Below are positions 18,392 to 27,376 of a DNA stretch of 64,000 nucleotides, one piece after another. A program made the position numbers and the translations under genes. Origin of the DNA: Prosthecobacter gellanilyticus (GTDB lineage: Bacteria; Verrucomicrobiota; Verrucomicrobiia; Verrucomicrobiales; Verrucomicrobiaceae); contig NZ_BKAG01000027.1 in assembly GCF_007992435.1 (NCBI RefSeq), positions 1 to 64,000 on the forward strand. Reading direction: 5' to 3'. Within the stretch, counting starts at the first letter, position 1, and every line of letters starts with the position of its first letter. Below the pieces are notes generated by a model. It saw only the letters and a list, made by a program, of their open reading frames with translations. It ran no database searches and was not told the DNA's origin.

Positions 18392-21300
18392 CGCGGCATC
18401 CAGACTCGGATGAGGGAGAGAAGTTTTTCCACATCCAGCGGCTTCGCCAGATAATCATTGGCACCGGCGGCCAGGCACTTTTCCTGGTCATCCTTCATCG
18501 CCTTCGCGGTCAGCGCGATGATCGGCATCTTCTTCCATTCAGGACGCTTGCGGATCTCACGCATGGCGGTGATGCCATCCATCTCAGGCATCATGATGTC
18601 CATGAGCACGAGGTCGATGTTCGGCCCGTCCGTTTCCAGGGCTTGGATGGCTTCGCGCCCGTTGCGCGTGATCTGCAGTTTCACGCCACGGCCTTCCAGC
18701 AGGCTCGTGAGGGCAAAGATGTTCCGCACGTCATCCTCGGCGACGAGGATCCTGCGACCTTCCAGCGCGGCATCGCGGTTCGGAGACTTCTCCAGGATCT
18801 TCTGTTTCTCGACCGGCAGATCCGCCACGACCTGATGCAGGAAAAGTGTGACCTCGTCCAGCAGACGTTCAGGCGACTTCGCGCCTTTGATGATGATGGA
18901 CTTCGAGTAGCGCCGGAGCTGCTGCTCTTCCTGGCTGCTGAGATCACGACCCGTGTAAACGATGACGGGAGGGAAGGAGTAGCGCTCCTCCGCGCTGAGC
19001 GTCTGGAGCAGCGAGTAGCCCGAGGCATCAGGCAGACTGAGGTCCAGCACCATGCAGTCAAAGGTGGTGGAGCGTAGAAGCTCCAGGCATTCCGCGGCGG
19101 AGCCCGCCCAGACAGTCTCGACTTCGCGGGAACCCAGCAGCTTCTGCACGGCATCGGCCTGCACGGCATCGTCTTCCACCACCAGCACGCGGCGCATCTT
19201 CTGCGTGAAGCGGCTTTCCATCTTTTGGAAGGCATCCACCAGCTCCTCACGCTTCACGGGTTTCAGCATGTATCCCACCGCGCCTAACGAAAGAGCTGTC
19301 TGCGCGTAGTCCGCACCGGAGACGACATGCACCGGAATGTGCCGCGTGCGCGCGTCCGCCTTCAGACGTTCCAGGACAAACAAGCCTGTGTTGTCCGGCA
19401 ATCCAATGTCCAGCACGATGGCGCGTGGCACGAACTTTTGCGCCAGCCGCAGAGCCTCGTTGGCTGATCCTGCCACAAGGCATTGGAAGCCCATCTCATG
19501 CACGATGTCTGCCATGATCTGCGCAAAGCCAGCATCGTCCTCGACCGTGAGAATGATGCGGCTGGAGCTGGTGATCGTTTCGCGATCATCCGGAATAAGT
19601 GGCGCGGCAACAGAAGCGGGTGGTTCCGATGCTTGTGAGGTCGCCTGTCGCGGGGCCTCTGCCGTCGTCGCAGTTCTGGAGATCTCAGCTGCCGGCCCTT
19701 GATGAATAACGGGTGTCACCACCGTGAAGGTGCTGCCACGGCCGACCTCGCTGGAGAGCCGGATCTCGCCGCCCAGCAGGCGCACCAGCTCACGTGAGAT
19801 GGAGAGGCCGAGGCCCGTGCCGCCATACTTCCGGTTCGTCGTGCCATCCGCCTGCTGGAACGGTTCAAAGATGATGCGCTGGTGCTCGTCTGCAATGCCG
19901 ATTCCCGTGTCCTGCACCATGAAGGCCAGCTTGTTGCCAGCCTCGTTCCGCACGCTCAGCGTCACTCCACCGCGCTCCGTGAACTTCAGGGCATTGGAGA
20001 TCAGGTTCTTCAGCACCTGCACGAGACGCTGTGAATCTGTCTCTATGGTTTCCGGCAGATCCGCGGAAGTCTCCATCTGCAACGTCAGGCCCTTCTGCTG
20101 CGCGATCGGCTCAAAGGTGCGGCGTAGATCTCCCATGAGATCCATCACGCGGATCGGCGCGGATTTGATCTCCATGTGACCGGCCTCGATCTTGGAAAGA
20201 TCCAGCACATCATTGATGAGCAATAGCAGGTCATTGCCTGCGGATTCAATGGTGAGCGCATACTGGATCTGCTCGGCCGTCAGGTTGCCACCGCGATTCT
20301 CCGCCAGCAGCTTGGCCAGGATCAGCGAGGAGTTCAGCGGCGTGCGCAGCTCGTGAGACATGTTCGCCAGGAAATCCGACTTATATCGGCTGGCCTGCTC
20401 CACCAGCTTCGCCTGGGTTTCCAGCACACCTTTCGAGTGGTTCAGCTCATCCCGCTGATGCTCGAGAAGCTGGGTCTGCTCCTCCAGCTGCGCATTGGTC
20501 TGCTCCATCTCCACCTGCTGCAGCTCCATGCGCGTCTGGGATTCCTGCAAAGCGCGGCTCTGCTCCTCCAGCTCTTCATTGGAGACACGCAGTTCCTCGC
20601 TTTGTGTCTGGAGTTCCTCGCCCTGTCGTTGGGTCTCCAGAAGCAAGCTCTGCAGATTGTCACGGTAGTGAGCAGACTTGATGGCCACGGCGATCTGCGC
20701 GGAGCTTTCCTGCAGGAAGTCCTGCGTGGCGTTGTCCAGCGGGTGAATGAAGCCCAGCTCGAGCACCGCATTGACCTCGCCATCGGAGTTCGAGGGCACG
20801 ATGATGAGCTCGCGGGGCAGGCTTTTGCCGAGCGCCGAACCAAAAGTGATATAACCCTCTGGAATTTCCTTGATGCGAAGAGCCGTCTTTTTGCTCACTG
20901 CCTGGGCGAGCAGGCCGTCATCCTTGATGAAGCCGTCTGGAACAAGGGCATTGGCAGGCACCCCATAGCTGGCGATGCGCCTGAAATGCTCGTCCTCCTT
21001 CGAAAACAGCACACCCACATGTGCATCCACATACTTGGTTAGGAAACCCAGGATGCTCTGGCCGAGCTGGCTGAGGTTTTGTTCGCCAAACATCGCCGTG
21101 GCCAGGCCCAGCTTGCCTCTTTGCAGCCAGTCCTGCCGGCGCCGGGTGGCGGTAGCGCGATGAATGAGGAATGCCACGACCGTGATCAGACCCACTCCCA
21201 GCACTGAGGTCACCACGGCGCTGGCGACGGCCACATGATACGCATCCAGCATGGCGGCCTGGCGCTCTTTGCGCAGACGCAGTTCCTCCGAGATCATGGT

Positions 21301-21810
21301 GGACACCTTTTCACGAATGGCATCCATGTCTGACTTGCCGCGGTCATTCGCCACGACCGCGACGGCAGCCTCAAACCCTTTGGTTTTCCTCAGTTCGATG
21401 GTCTCCTGCAGTTCGGCAAACTTGGCACCAACGTGACCTTTGAGCTGTTGGATCAGCCCCTGCTGGATCGGATTGTCCCGGGTCAGGTCCTGGGTGAGGG
21501 TCATCGCTTCATCAATGTCCGCATGAGCCGCATTGAAGGGGGCGAGATAGGTCGAGGAATTGGTGAGCAAGAAACCGCGCTGGCCTGTTTCGGCATCCTT
21601 CATCAAAGACAGGATGTTGCCGAGCGACACGATGACCTGGTGCGTGTGCGCCACCTGCTGCGCGTCGTCGTAAAGAAAGCTGGCATTGCGAAACGAGATC
21701 CAGCCAAAGACGATGAAAAAAAGAATGCCACAGCTAAGGCCTGTGATGACGGGAAGGCTGCCTGCCTTGGACGATGTGGACGGGCTTGGGGTGGGAGTCG
21801 AGTTTGGCAT
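18388..21810 (-). CDS. CHASE3-GAF hybrid sensor histidine kinase with three receiver domains
   Basis: An 1140-residue membrane sensor. TM1 is at about 22-40. A CHASE3-like periplasmic domain spans 45-185 (DAETGQRGFLLTN is its signature) and TM2 is at about 195-216. A GAF-like domain spans 240-385. A long glutamine/glutamate-rich coiled coil covers 390-475. HisKA has H486 in MSHELRTPLNSS, followed by an ATPase domain (QDTGIGIADE, GGTGLGLSIS). Three receivers follow, starting ILTVEDDAGFA, VLVVEDDAVQA and ILVAEDDVRN. It is the first gene of the four-gene operon. The Glu/Gln-rich helices could be the target of the adjacent CheR/CheB, by analogy with chemoreceptors; this is inference. Confidence 0.93.
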   Translation of the reverse strand: MPNSTPTPSPSTSSKAGSLPVITGLSCGILFFIVFGWISFRNASFLYDDAQQVAHTHQVIVSLGNILSLMKDAETGQRGFLLTNSSTYLAPFNAAHADIDEAMTLTQDLTRDNPIQQGLIQQLKGHVGAKFAELQETIELRKTKGFEAAVAVVANDRGKSDMDAIREKVSTMISEELRLRKERQAAMLDAYHVAVASAVVTSVLGVGLITVVAFLIHRATATRRRQDWLQRGKLGLATAMFGEQNLSQLGQSILGFLTKYVDAHVGVLFSKEDEHFRRIASYGVPANALVPDGFIKDDGLLAQAVSKKTALRIKEIPEGYITFGSALGKSLPRELIIVPSNSDGEVNAVLELGFIHPLDNATQDFLQESSAQIAVAIKSAHYRDNLQSLLLETQRQGEELQTQSEELRVSNEELEEQSRALQESQTRMELQQVEMEQTNAQLEEQTQLLEHQRDELNHSKGVLETQAKLVEQASRYKSDFLANMSHELRTPLNSSLILAKLLAENRGGNLTAEQIQYALTIESAGNDLLLLINDVLDLSKIEAGHMEIKSAPIRVMDLMGDLRRTFEPIAQQKGLTLQMETSADLPETIETDSQRLVQVLKNLISNALKFTERGGVTLSVRNEAGNKLAFMVQDTGIGIADEHQRIIFEPFQQADGTTNRKYGGTGLGLSISRELVRLLGGEIRLSSEVGRGSTFTVVTPVIHQGPAAEISRTATTAEAPRQATSQASEPPASVAAPLIPDDRETITSSSRIILTVEDDAGFAQIMADIVHEMGFQCLVAGSANEALRLAQKFVPRAIVLDIGLPDNTGLFVLERLKADARTRHIPVHVVSGADYAQTALSLGAVGYMLKPVKREELVDAFQKMESRFTQKMRRVLVVEDDAVQADAVQKLLGSREVETVWAGSAAECLELLRSTTFDCMVLDLSLPDASGYSLLQTLSAEERYSFPPVIVYTGRDLSSQEEQQLRRYSKSIIIKGAKSPERLLDEVTLFLHQVVADLPVEKQKILEKSPNRDAALEGRRILVAEDDVRNIFALTSLLEGRGVKLQITRNGREAIQALETDGPNIDLVLMDIMMPEMDGITAMREIRKRPEWKKMPIIALTAKAMKDDQEKCLAAGANDYLAKPLDVEKLLSLIRVWMPR

Positions 21811-21977
21811 GCGGCAAGATAACCCATGCTGAACGAGCCGCGGACTGACACCCTGCGACCAAGTTTAGAGAATGGATTGCCTCGCTAATCGCATCTCATT
21901 CTTGGCCAGGACGGGTAAATTTTTGGCCCCCAAGCATTTTCCTGCCCGCTTTTCTCAGGTGTGCGACCCGGTCAGAT

Positions 21978-23279
21978 TCAGCGACTTCCGTGTTTTTGCT
22001 TCACCAGGCGCATGACCTCATCAAACTTCTCCGCCATCCGGACGGCGGTGAATTCTGACCGTACGCGCACGGTGCCGGAGCTGATGAGGCGCTCGCGCTT
22101 CGGACCATCCAGCAGCAGGGATTCCAGGGCATCGGCCAGGGACTTCACATCATCCGGCTCGCAGAGAATGCCTCCGCCGGTGGCTTCGATGAGTTCCGGG
22201 AAGGCGGCATGCCGCGGCTGCACCACGGGCACGCCGCTAGCCATGGACTCGATCACATACAGCCCGAAGGCCTCTCCATAGGTCGCGGGCACGGAGAAGA
22301 CGGTGAGGTCGCGGAAGAACTTCACCTTGTCATTGAAACTGAGATCCGGGTGCCACTCCACGCGGTCGGTCAGCTTGGCATCGGCGATCTTCTTCTTCAA
22401 ACCGGCATGGTATTTCTGGTCCGAGGCCATCGTGGATCCACCGATCTTGAGCTTCACCCGAGGTACGGTGCCGCGCTTCGCGAGCTCGATGTAGGCATCC
22501 ACCAAGGTCGTCAGGCCCTTGCCATGAATCATGCGGGCAAAGAAGCCGATGGTGGGCCAGTTGGGGTCTGGCCTGGCCGCGGCAAAAGCGGTGACATCCA
22601 GGCCATTGAAGATCACGCTCACCTTGTCTCGCGGCACTTCCAGGCGCTCCGCCATGGTATCGCCATAATAAGTGCTGGCGGTGATGAAGTGGTCCACATG
22701 CTGCGCATTGGAGCGCATGGCGGCCCAGCTTTCCGTGCGGAAAGGCTCCACCAGCGTATCGAGAAACGAGTCCTCACCCTGAAGCGAGACGATCACCGGG
22801 ATGCCGAGGTCACGTTTGATGACCGGGCAGAGGCCCAGCAGCAGGCCGTTGGAGAGAGAGATCACATCAGGCTTCACCTCCGTCTTGATCCAGTCGAGTG
22901 CGCGTTTCCATTCGGGCCACTGATTGGCTTCCTCACCCTTCAGCGCGCCGAGGGTCATGCGGCCGAGGTCGCGCGGGCTCGTCATGCCGATGAAGTTCGA
23001 GGCGATCCGCAGGATGGCAGGGCTGTTCAGCCAGTTCAGCAGAAAGCGCGGCACGAAGCGCAGGAAGGGCAGCTTTTCCTGAAGATACAGTGTCACACCA
23101 CCGACCTGGATGGGGATCTCCGGATTGCTCACCTCGCGGTCCGTGACCAGGGGGAGGTAGAGCGGGGCCATGATGGCGTCATGCCCGCGGGCACGCAGGG
23201 CGCGGATCAGGGCGTGGTCCCGGAGACAGCTTCCGCAGTAGAAGCTGCCCGTTCCGGGGGTGAGATGCAGGACTCTCAT
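21978..23279 (-). CDS. Glycosyltransferase, GT4-type (GT-B fold)
   Basis: A 433-residue family 4-like glycosyltransferase. The N-terminal half begins MRVLHLTPGTGSFYCGSCLRDH, and the C-terminal nucleotide-sugar half has IGFFARMIHGKGL, KLKIGG, and the acceptor/donor motif YGEAFGLYVIESMASGVPVVQP with the conserved E-x7-E arrangement. It is cytoplasmic or peripheral. It lies upstream of, and on the same strand as, the sensor kinase operon, but a 167 bp gap separates them. The sugar and acceptor are unknown. Confidence 0.88.
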   Translation of the reverse strand: MRVLHLTPGTGSFYCGSCLRDHALIRALRARGHDAIMAPLYLPLVTDREVSNPEIPIQVGGVTLYLQEKLPFLRFVPRFLLNWLNSPAILRIASNFIGMTSPRDLGRMTLGALKGEEANQWPEWKRALDWIKTEVKPDVISLSNGLLLGLCPVIKRDLGIPVIVSLQGEDSFLDTLVEPFRTESWAAMRSNAQHVDHFITASTYYGDTMAERLEVPRDKVSVIFNGLDVTAFAAARPDPNWPTIGFFARMIHGKGLTTLVDAYIELAKRGTVPRVKLKIGGSTMASDQKYHAGLKKKIADAKLTDRVEWHPDLSFNDKVKFFRDLTVFSVPATYGEAFGLYVIESMASGVPVVQPRHAAFPELIEATGGGILCEPDDVKSLADALESLLLDGPKRERLISSGTVRVRSEFTAVRMAEKFDEVMRLVKQKHGSR

Positions 23280-23417
23280 GGGGGGGGAGGGGGATGTGGA
23301 TACGCCAGACCATACGCTCCAGCAAGCGGGGCTGCTTCATGGCTTCACCGGCATTCCGCAGTGGCAGATTGAGAGTGTCATTTGAGTGCTTGGCAGTCCG
23401 CCACCAGTCAGCCTAGC

Positions 23418-25727
23418 ATGCGCGCCATGCTGAAAACGCTCTGCTGCTACCTTTCGCTGACGCTCACGCTGGCCGCGCAAACTGCCTTTGACCCGGCGGG
23501 TCTGAAGGAGATGGACCAGCTCATCGCCAAGGCGGTGGCGAAGAAGAACCCGAACGGAGCTGTCGTGCTGCTGGAGCATTGCGGGCAGACCCAGACCCTG
23601 GTCAAAGGTGCACGGGCTCTTGTACCGGTACGGGAGGAGATGACGGCGGACACGATCTTTGATGCGGCCTCGCTGACGAAGGTGGTGGCCACTCTGCCCA
23701 GCGTGATGATCCTGGCGGACCAGGGGAAGATCGATATCGAGGCACCGGTGAGCCGCTATCTCAAAGAGTTCGTCGGCGAAGGTCGCGATCTGATCTGTGT
23801 GCGGCATCTGCTCACGCACACCTCCGGACTCAAGCCGGGTATTCCGAGAGAGCCGGAATGGACCGGCTATGCGGAAGGCATCCGCCGCGCCACGAGCAGT
23901 GTGCCTGAAGGTCCGCCTAACAGCTTCTTCCGCTACAGTGACGTGAACTTCATCTTGTTAGGCGAGGTCGTGCAGCGGGTGAGTGGCAAGAAGCTGGATG
24001 TGTTCGCCCAGGACATGGTCTTCAAGCCGCTGAAGATGACCTCGACACGCTTCACACCTCCGGCGGACTGGCGGTCACGCATCGCGCCGACGGAGCGTGA
24101 TGAGCTGGGCCAGATGCTGCGCGGTGTGGTGCATGACCCTACCTCACGCCGCATGGGCGGTGTCACCGGGCACGCAGGCCTTTTCACCACCGCTGCGGAT
24201 CTCGCACGCTATGCACGAATGATTCTCGGTGGCGGCCAGCTTGATGGCGCGCGTGTGTTGACGACCGAGACCATCCAGAAGATGCAGACCGTGCAAACAG
24301 CCGCGACGGTGTTTGAGCGCCGCGGTCTGGGCTGGGACATTGATTCCAGTTACAGCCGTCCGCGTGGCGAGGTGTTTCCTCTCGGCTCGTTCGGTCACAC
24401 CGGCTTCACAGGCACCAGTTTGTGGATGGATCCCGCCTCGCAGAGTTTTGTGGTTTTCCTGAGCTCGCGCCTGCATCCGGAAGGCGGCGGGAGTGTGCGT
24501 GACCTCTATGAACTGGTCGGCACCGCAGCGGCGAAATGCATCCCGGGTTTTGACTTCAAGAACGTGGCAGATGCTTTGCCAAAGCGTGATGAGAAGGAAG
24601 TGCCCACCGTGCTCAACGGCATCGATGTTTTGCAGCGCGATGACTTCGCCGCGCTGAAGGACCTTCGCGTGGGATTGATCACGAATCACACCGGCATGAA
24701 TGTTCAGCGCGAAAACACCATCGACCTCCTGCATGAGTCCAAGGAGGTGAAGCTCGTGGCGCTCTTCAGTCCCGAGCATGGCATCCGCGGTGAGCTGGAT
24801 CAGGAGAAGATCACCGACTCCAAGGACAAGAAGACCGGCCTGCCCGTCTACAGCCTGTATGGCGAGACCCGATCACCGAAGCCCGAGCATCTGAAGGATC
24901 TCGACGCGCTCGTCTTTGACATCCAGGACATCGGCTGCCGATTCTACACCTATATTTCCACACTGCGCTTGAGCATGGAAGCCGCGGCGAAGGCCGGGAA
25001 GAAGTTCATCGTGCTGGATCGCGTGAATCCCATCACCGGCGTGCAGGTGGAAGGTCCTGCCGTGGTGGATGAAGAAAAATTCACCGCCACGCATGCCATC
25101 CCCATCCGCCACGGCATGACCGTCGGCGAGCTTGCGAAGATGATGAATACTGAGCGCAAGATCGGCGCGGACCTGCAGGTCATCCGCTGTGAAGGCTGGA
25201 AGCGTGACCTGCACTATGACGAGACCGGTCTGCCCTGGCAGAATCCATCACCGAACATGCGCTCGCCGGAAGCTGCACTGCTGTATCCCGGTGTCGGTCT
25301 CCTGGAGTTCAGCATCAGCGTCGGTCGCGGCACTGAGACACCCTTCCAGGTGCTCGGCGCACCCTATGTGAATGATCTGCGCCTGGCCTATGAGCTGAAC
25401 AAGCTCGGCCTGCCCGGCCTGCGCTTCGTGCCCGTGAAGTTCAAACCCACTGCCAGCGTCTTCAAAGACGAGCAATGCGGCGGCGTACGCCTCATCATCA
25501 CCGACCGCGATGCCCTCGAGCCCGTCGCCGCCGGTGTGGCTATCGGCGTCACCTTCCAGAAGCTGTACCCCTCCTCCTTCGCCCTCAGCAAAGTCGGAAC
25601 CTTGCTGAATCACGCAAAACTCCTGGAGCAGATCAAAGCCGGAAGAGACTGGCGCTCGATCGCCGAGTCCTGGGCCGCGGAGACCGCGGCGTTTGAAGTG
25701 CGACGAGCGGCTGTGCTGCTGTATTGA
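23418..25727 (+). CDS. Fusion of AmiE-like serine hydrolase and NamZ-like exo-N-acetylmuramidase (DUF1343)
   Basis: A 769-residue exported protein; signal peptide LKTLCCYLSLTLTLAAQT. The N-terminal half is a beta-lactamase-fold serine hydrolase with SLTK (Ser-x-x-Lys), RYSDVNFILLG (Tyr) and HTGFTGTS. The C-terminal half (from about residue 400) is DUF1343: LKDLRVGLITNHTGMN, LFSPEHGIRGEL, SLYGETRSP, DIQDIGCRFYTYIST, LDRVNPITG, NPSPNMRSP, SVGRGTETPFQ. In Bacillus subtilis the separate proteins AmiE (YbbE) and NamZ (YbbC) act together in peptidoglycan recycling, so the fusion probably trims peptide and MurNAc from muropeptides in the periplasm. Starts at 23418 or 23427 are equally possible. Confidence 0.88.
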   Translation: MRAMLKTLCCYLSLTLTLAAQTAFDPAGLKEMDQLIAKAVAKKNPNGAVVLLEHCGQTQTLVKGARALVPVREEMTADTIFDAASLTKVVATLPSVMILADQGKIDIEAPVSRYLKEFVGEGRDLICVRHLLTHTSGLKPGIPREPEWTGYAEGIRRATSSVPEGPPNSFFRYSDVNFILLGEVVQRVSGKKLDVFAQDMVFKPLKMTSTRFTPPADWRSRIAPTERDELGQMLRGVVHDPTSRRMGGVTGHAGLFTTAADLARYARMILGGGQLDGARVLTTETIQKMQTVQTAATVFERRGLGWDIDSSYSRPRGEVFPLGSFGHTGFTGTSLWMDPASQSFVVFLSSRLHPEGGGSVRDLYELVGTAAAKCIPGFDFKNVADALPKRDEKEVPTVLNGIDVLQRDDFAALKDLRVGLITNHTGMNVQRENTIDLLHESKEVKLVALFSPEHGIRGELDQEKITDSKDKKTGLPVYSLYGETRSPKPEHLKDLDALVFDIQDIGCRFYTYISTLRLSMEAAAKAGKKFIVLDRVNPITGVQVEGPAVVDEEKFTATHAIPIRHGMTVGELAKMMNTERKIGADLQVIRCEGWKRDLHYDETGLPWQNPSPNMRSPEAALLYPGVGLLEFSISVGRGTETPFQVLGAPYVNDLRLAYELNKLGLPGLRFVPVKFKPTASVFKDEQCGGVRLIITDRDALEPVAAGVAIGVTFQKLYPSSFALSKVGTLLNHAKLLEQIKAGRDWRSIAESWAAETAAFEVRRAAVLLY

Positions 25728-25762
25728 TTGTTAGGTGGAGATGAGCGGTCGATCTCTTTTAA

Positions 25763-25792
25763 CCACTGATGGACACCGATGAGCACTCATGA
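25763..25792 (+). repeat. Tandem-decamer repeat, single copy (family C)
   Basis: Three consecutive 10-base units, CCACTGATGG, ACACCGATGA and GCACTCATGA, preceded by TTTTAA. They match the copies at 8416, 63449 and 63606, the last two on the opposite strand. It lies between the NamZ fusion gene and the lower-GC gene pair. Confidence 0.7.
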
Positions 25793-25953
25793 TCCATACC
25801 GGACTAAAGCCACGTTTTATTGCCTGTCACCGGATAGGCGAATAAGCCGACAACCATCAGCAGCGCCCTCTTTGCATATTCTACATTTTTGTTGCCTGCA
25901 ATGTTGCTCGCCGCACACAAAGCGTTCATTCATCTAAATTGTTATACCAAGTA

Positions 25954-26469
25954 ATGAATTTTGCTGAGCTATTCCAGAAGCAGCGAATCGCGGGCTTTCC
26001 GGAACGATTGATCGAACACCACAAGCTCGTATCCGGCGTCGCCGTAAATTTAGCGATCGCACTCCGATCGCTCGGAATCGTGACCGACCCAGAACGAGCC
26101 GGGCTGATGGGAGCCGTTCATGACGCAGGAAAGAGCGTCGTAACGGAGGAACTCTCGATACCGGGAAGCGCTCATGAGGCAATCGGACGCGAAGTTGCAT
26201 TGCGGCTAGGGCTTCCCGAATCCATATCGAAAATCTGTTGTTCCCACAGTTCTGACACCACAGATGAACTCGACACCGAGGAGATTGTCGTTCGCCTCGC
26301 CGATAAACTTTGGAAGGGCAAGAGAGATCCTGACTTCGAGAAGCAGGCAGTGCAACGTTTCTCGGCTGAATTGGGCAAGGAGGACTGGGAGGTCTTCATG
26401 AACCTTGATAAGATTTTTGAATCAATTGCCGAATCTGGTTATGAACGCCTCGAGGCAACTCGCGCATAA
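25954..26469 (+). CDS. Small HD-domain protein, predicted phosphohydrolase
   Basis: A 171-residue cytoplasmic protein. It has histidines in LIEHHKLVSGVAVNLA and an HD doublet in MGAVHDAGKSVVTEELS, then CCSHSS and VVRLADKLWKGKRD, in the order expected for an HD metal site (H...HD...H...D). Members hydrolyse nucleotides or phosphoesters; no substrate can be named. The ATG at 25954 is chosen over an upstream TTG. Codon and base use look lower in GC than the flanking genes, and dispersed repeats bound the gene with its neighbour, so horizontal acquisition is likely. Confidence 0.65.
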   Translation: MNFAELFQKQRIAGFPERLIEHHKLVSGVAVNLAIALRSLGIVTDPERAGLMGAVHDAGKSVVTEELSIPGSAHEAIGREVALRLGLPESISKICCSHSSDTTDELDTEEIVVRLADKLWKGKRDPDFEKQAVQRFSAELGKEDWEVFMNLDKIFESIAESGYERLEATRA

Positions 26470-26580
26470 CCAGCAGTACACCAATGTGAAACCGCAGCGA
26501 GCCGGGCTATCTCGCTAAGCTTGGCTCGTTCAGCATAGAACGAAGTTCCTCGCGGCCCGAATGTGATTTATTTTAGCTCA

Positions 26581-27120
26581 ATGTCTCAGCCACTGCTTAT
26601 CCTCGACCTCGACGAGACTCTCATCCACGCAACGAAGTCGCCGCTAGACCGGCCGAGCGACTTTGTTGTTGGCCCGTTTGAAGTATATCGACGGCCGCTT
26701 CTTTCCGAGTTCCTTGAGCGTATTGCGAGCCAATTTGAACTAGCGGTGTGGACATCCGCAGGCAGCGAGTATGCGGCAGAGATCGTCGCCCGGGTCTTTC
26801 GTGACTACCCTTTGCGCTTTCTCTGGTCGGCAGCGAGATGCACTCAACGCACGAACCATGAGACGTTTGAGCGATACACTGTGAAGGATCTTCGGAAGGT
26901 CACTCGCCTTGGATTTAGTCTGGAGCGGATGCTCATGATTGACGACAGTCCTGAGAAGCTTGAACGCAACTACGGAAACCATATTCGGATTCAGCCGTTT
27001 GAGGGTGACCTAGCCGACGACGAGTTGCCAAGACTCGCGAACTATTTGTTGTCTATCAGGGACGTTCCGAACTACCGTGGGCTTGAGAAGCGACATTGGC
27101 GCAGCCAAGTGTCGATATGA
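26581..27120 (+). CDS. HAD-superfamily phosphatase, FCP1/NIF-like
   Basis: A 179-residue protein with the HAD nucleophile motif ILDLDETLIHA at residues 6-16, where the first Asp is the nucleophile. VWTSAGSEYAAEIV (motif II) and MLMIDDSPEKLERN (motif III) follow in the spacing of NLI-interacting-factor/FCP1 phosphatases. In eukaryotes these act on phosphoproteins such as the polymerase CTD; bacterial homologues are uncharacterised and sporadic. The ATG at 26581 is preferred over an upstream GTG. It shares the lower GC of the HD gene before it. Confidence 0.75.
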   Translation: MSQPLLILDLDETLIHATKSPLDRPSDFVVGPFEVYRRPLLSEFLERIASQFELAVWTSAGSEYAAEIVARVFRDYPLRFLWSAARCTQRTNHETFERYTVKDLRKVTRLGFSLERMLMIDDSPEKLERNYGNHIRIQPFEGDLADDELPRLANYLLSIRDVPNYRGLEKRHWRSQVSI

Positions 27121-27142
27121 ACGAAGACTGCTGTCACAAGAG

Positions 27143-27221
27143 GCCGAACAAAGCGCTGGCCCCAAGCAGATGGACCATGGGTGGACTGCGCAGATTGCCT
27201 GCGCGAAGTTTTTCGTTAGGC
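27143..27221 (+). other. attC-like imperfect palindrome after the phosphatase gene
   Basis: A 79-base stretch begins GCCGAAC (27143) and ends GTTAGGC (27215-27221). The latter fits the integron attC core GTTRRRY; the former deviates from RYYYAAC at one position. Inner GCGC segments near both ends can pair, and GCGCAG-ATTGC-CTGCGC makes a central hairpin. It could be a degenerate recombination site of a former gene cassette. No integrase is in the window, so confidence is low. Confidence 0.3.
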
Positions 27222-27278
27222 CTTCAAGAGCGCCAGAGGACAGGCGCACTCCAGGACGCGGCGCGGGGATCGTTAGGC
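27221..27278 (+). repeat. GC-rich dispersed repeat (family B)
   Basis: The core reads AGAGCGCCAGAGGACAGGCG then CACTCCAGGACGC. It matches 32171-32229 (same strand) and 32041-32096 (opposite strand). GCGCC/GGCGC form a short hairpin inside. A partial copy (GCACTCCGGGACGCTCCGCGA) lies at 27346-27366. A perfect hairpin, GAGGCAAGGG-TG-CCCTTGCCTC, sits between them at 27318-27339. Confidence 0.75.
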
Positions 27279-27376
27279 TGTGTGTTGAAGGCATCGCACA
27301 TCCTAAGCGGTGTCGACGAGGCAAGGGTGCCCTTGCCTCTCTGCCACACGCACTCCGGGACGCTCCGCGACTTCGG

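Noticed and set aside
26470..26580. Possible first attC site between the HD and FCP1-like genes
   Set aside because: It has a CGAGCC/GGCTCG hairpin but no GTTRRRY/RYYYAAC core pair, so an integron array is not supported.
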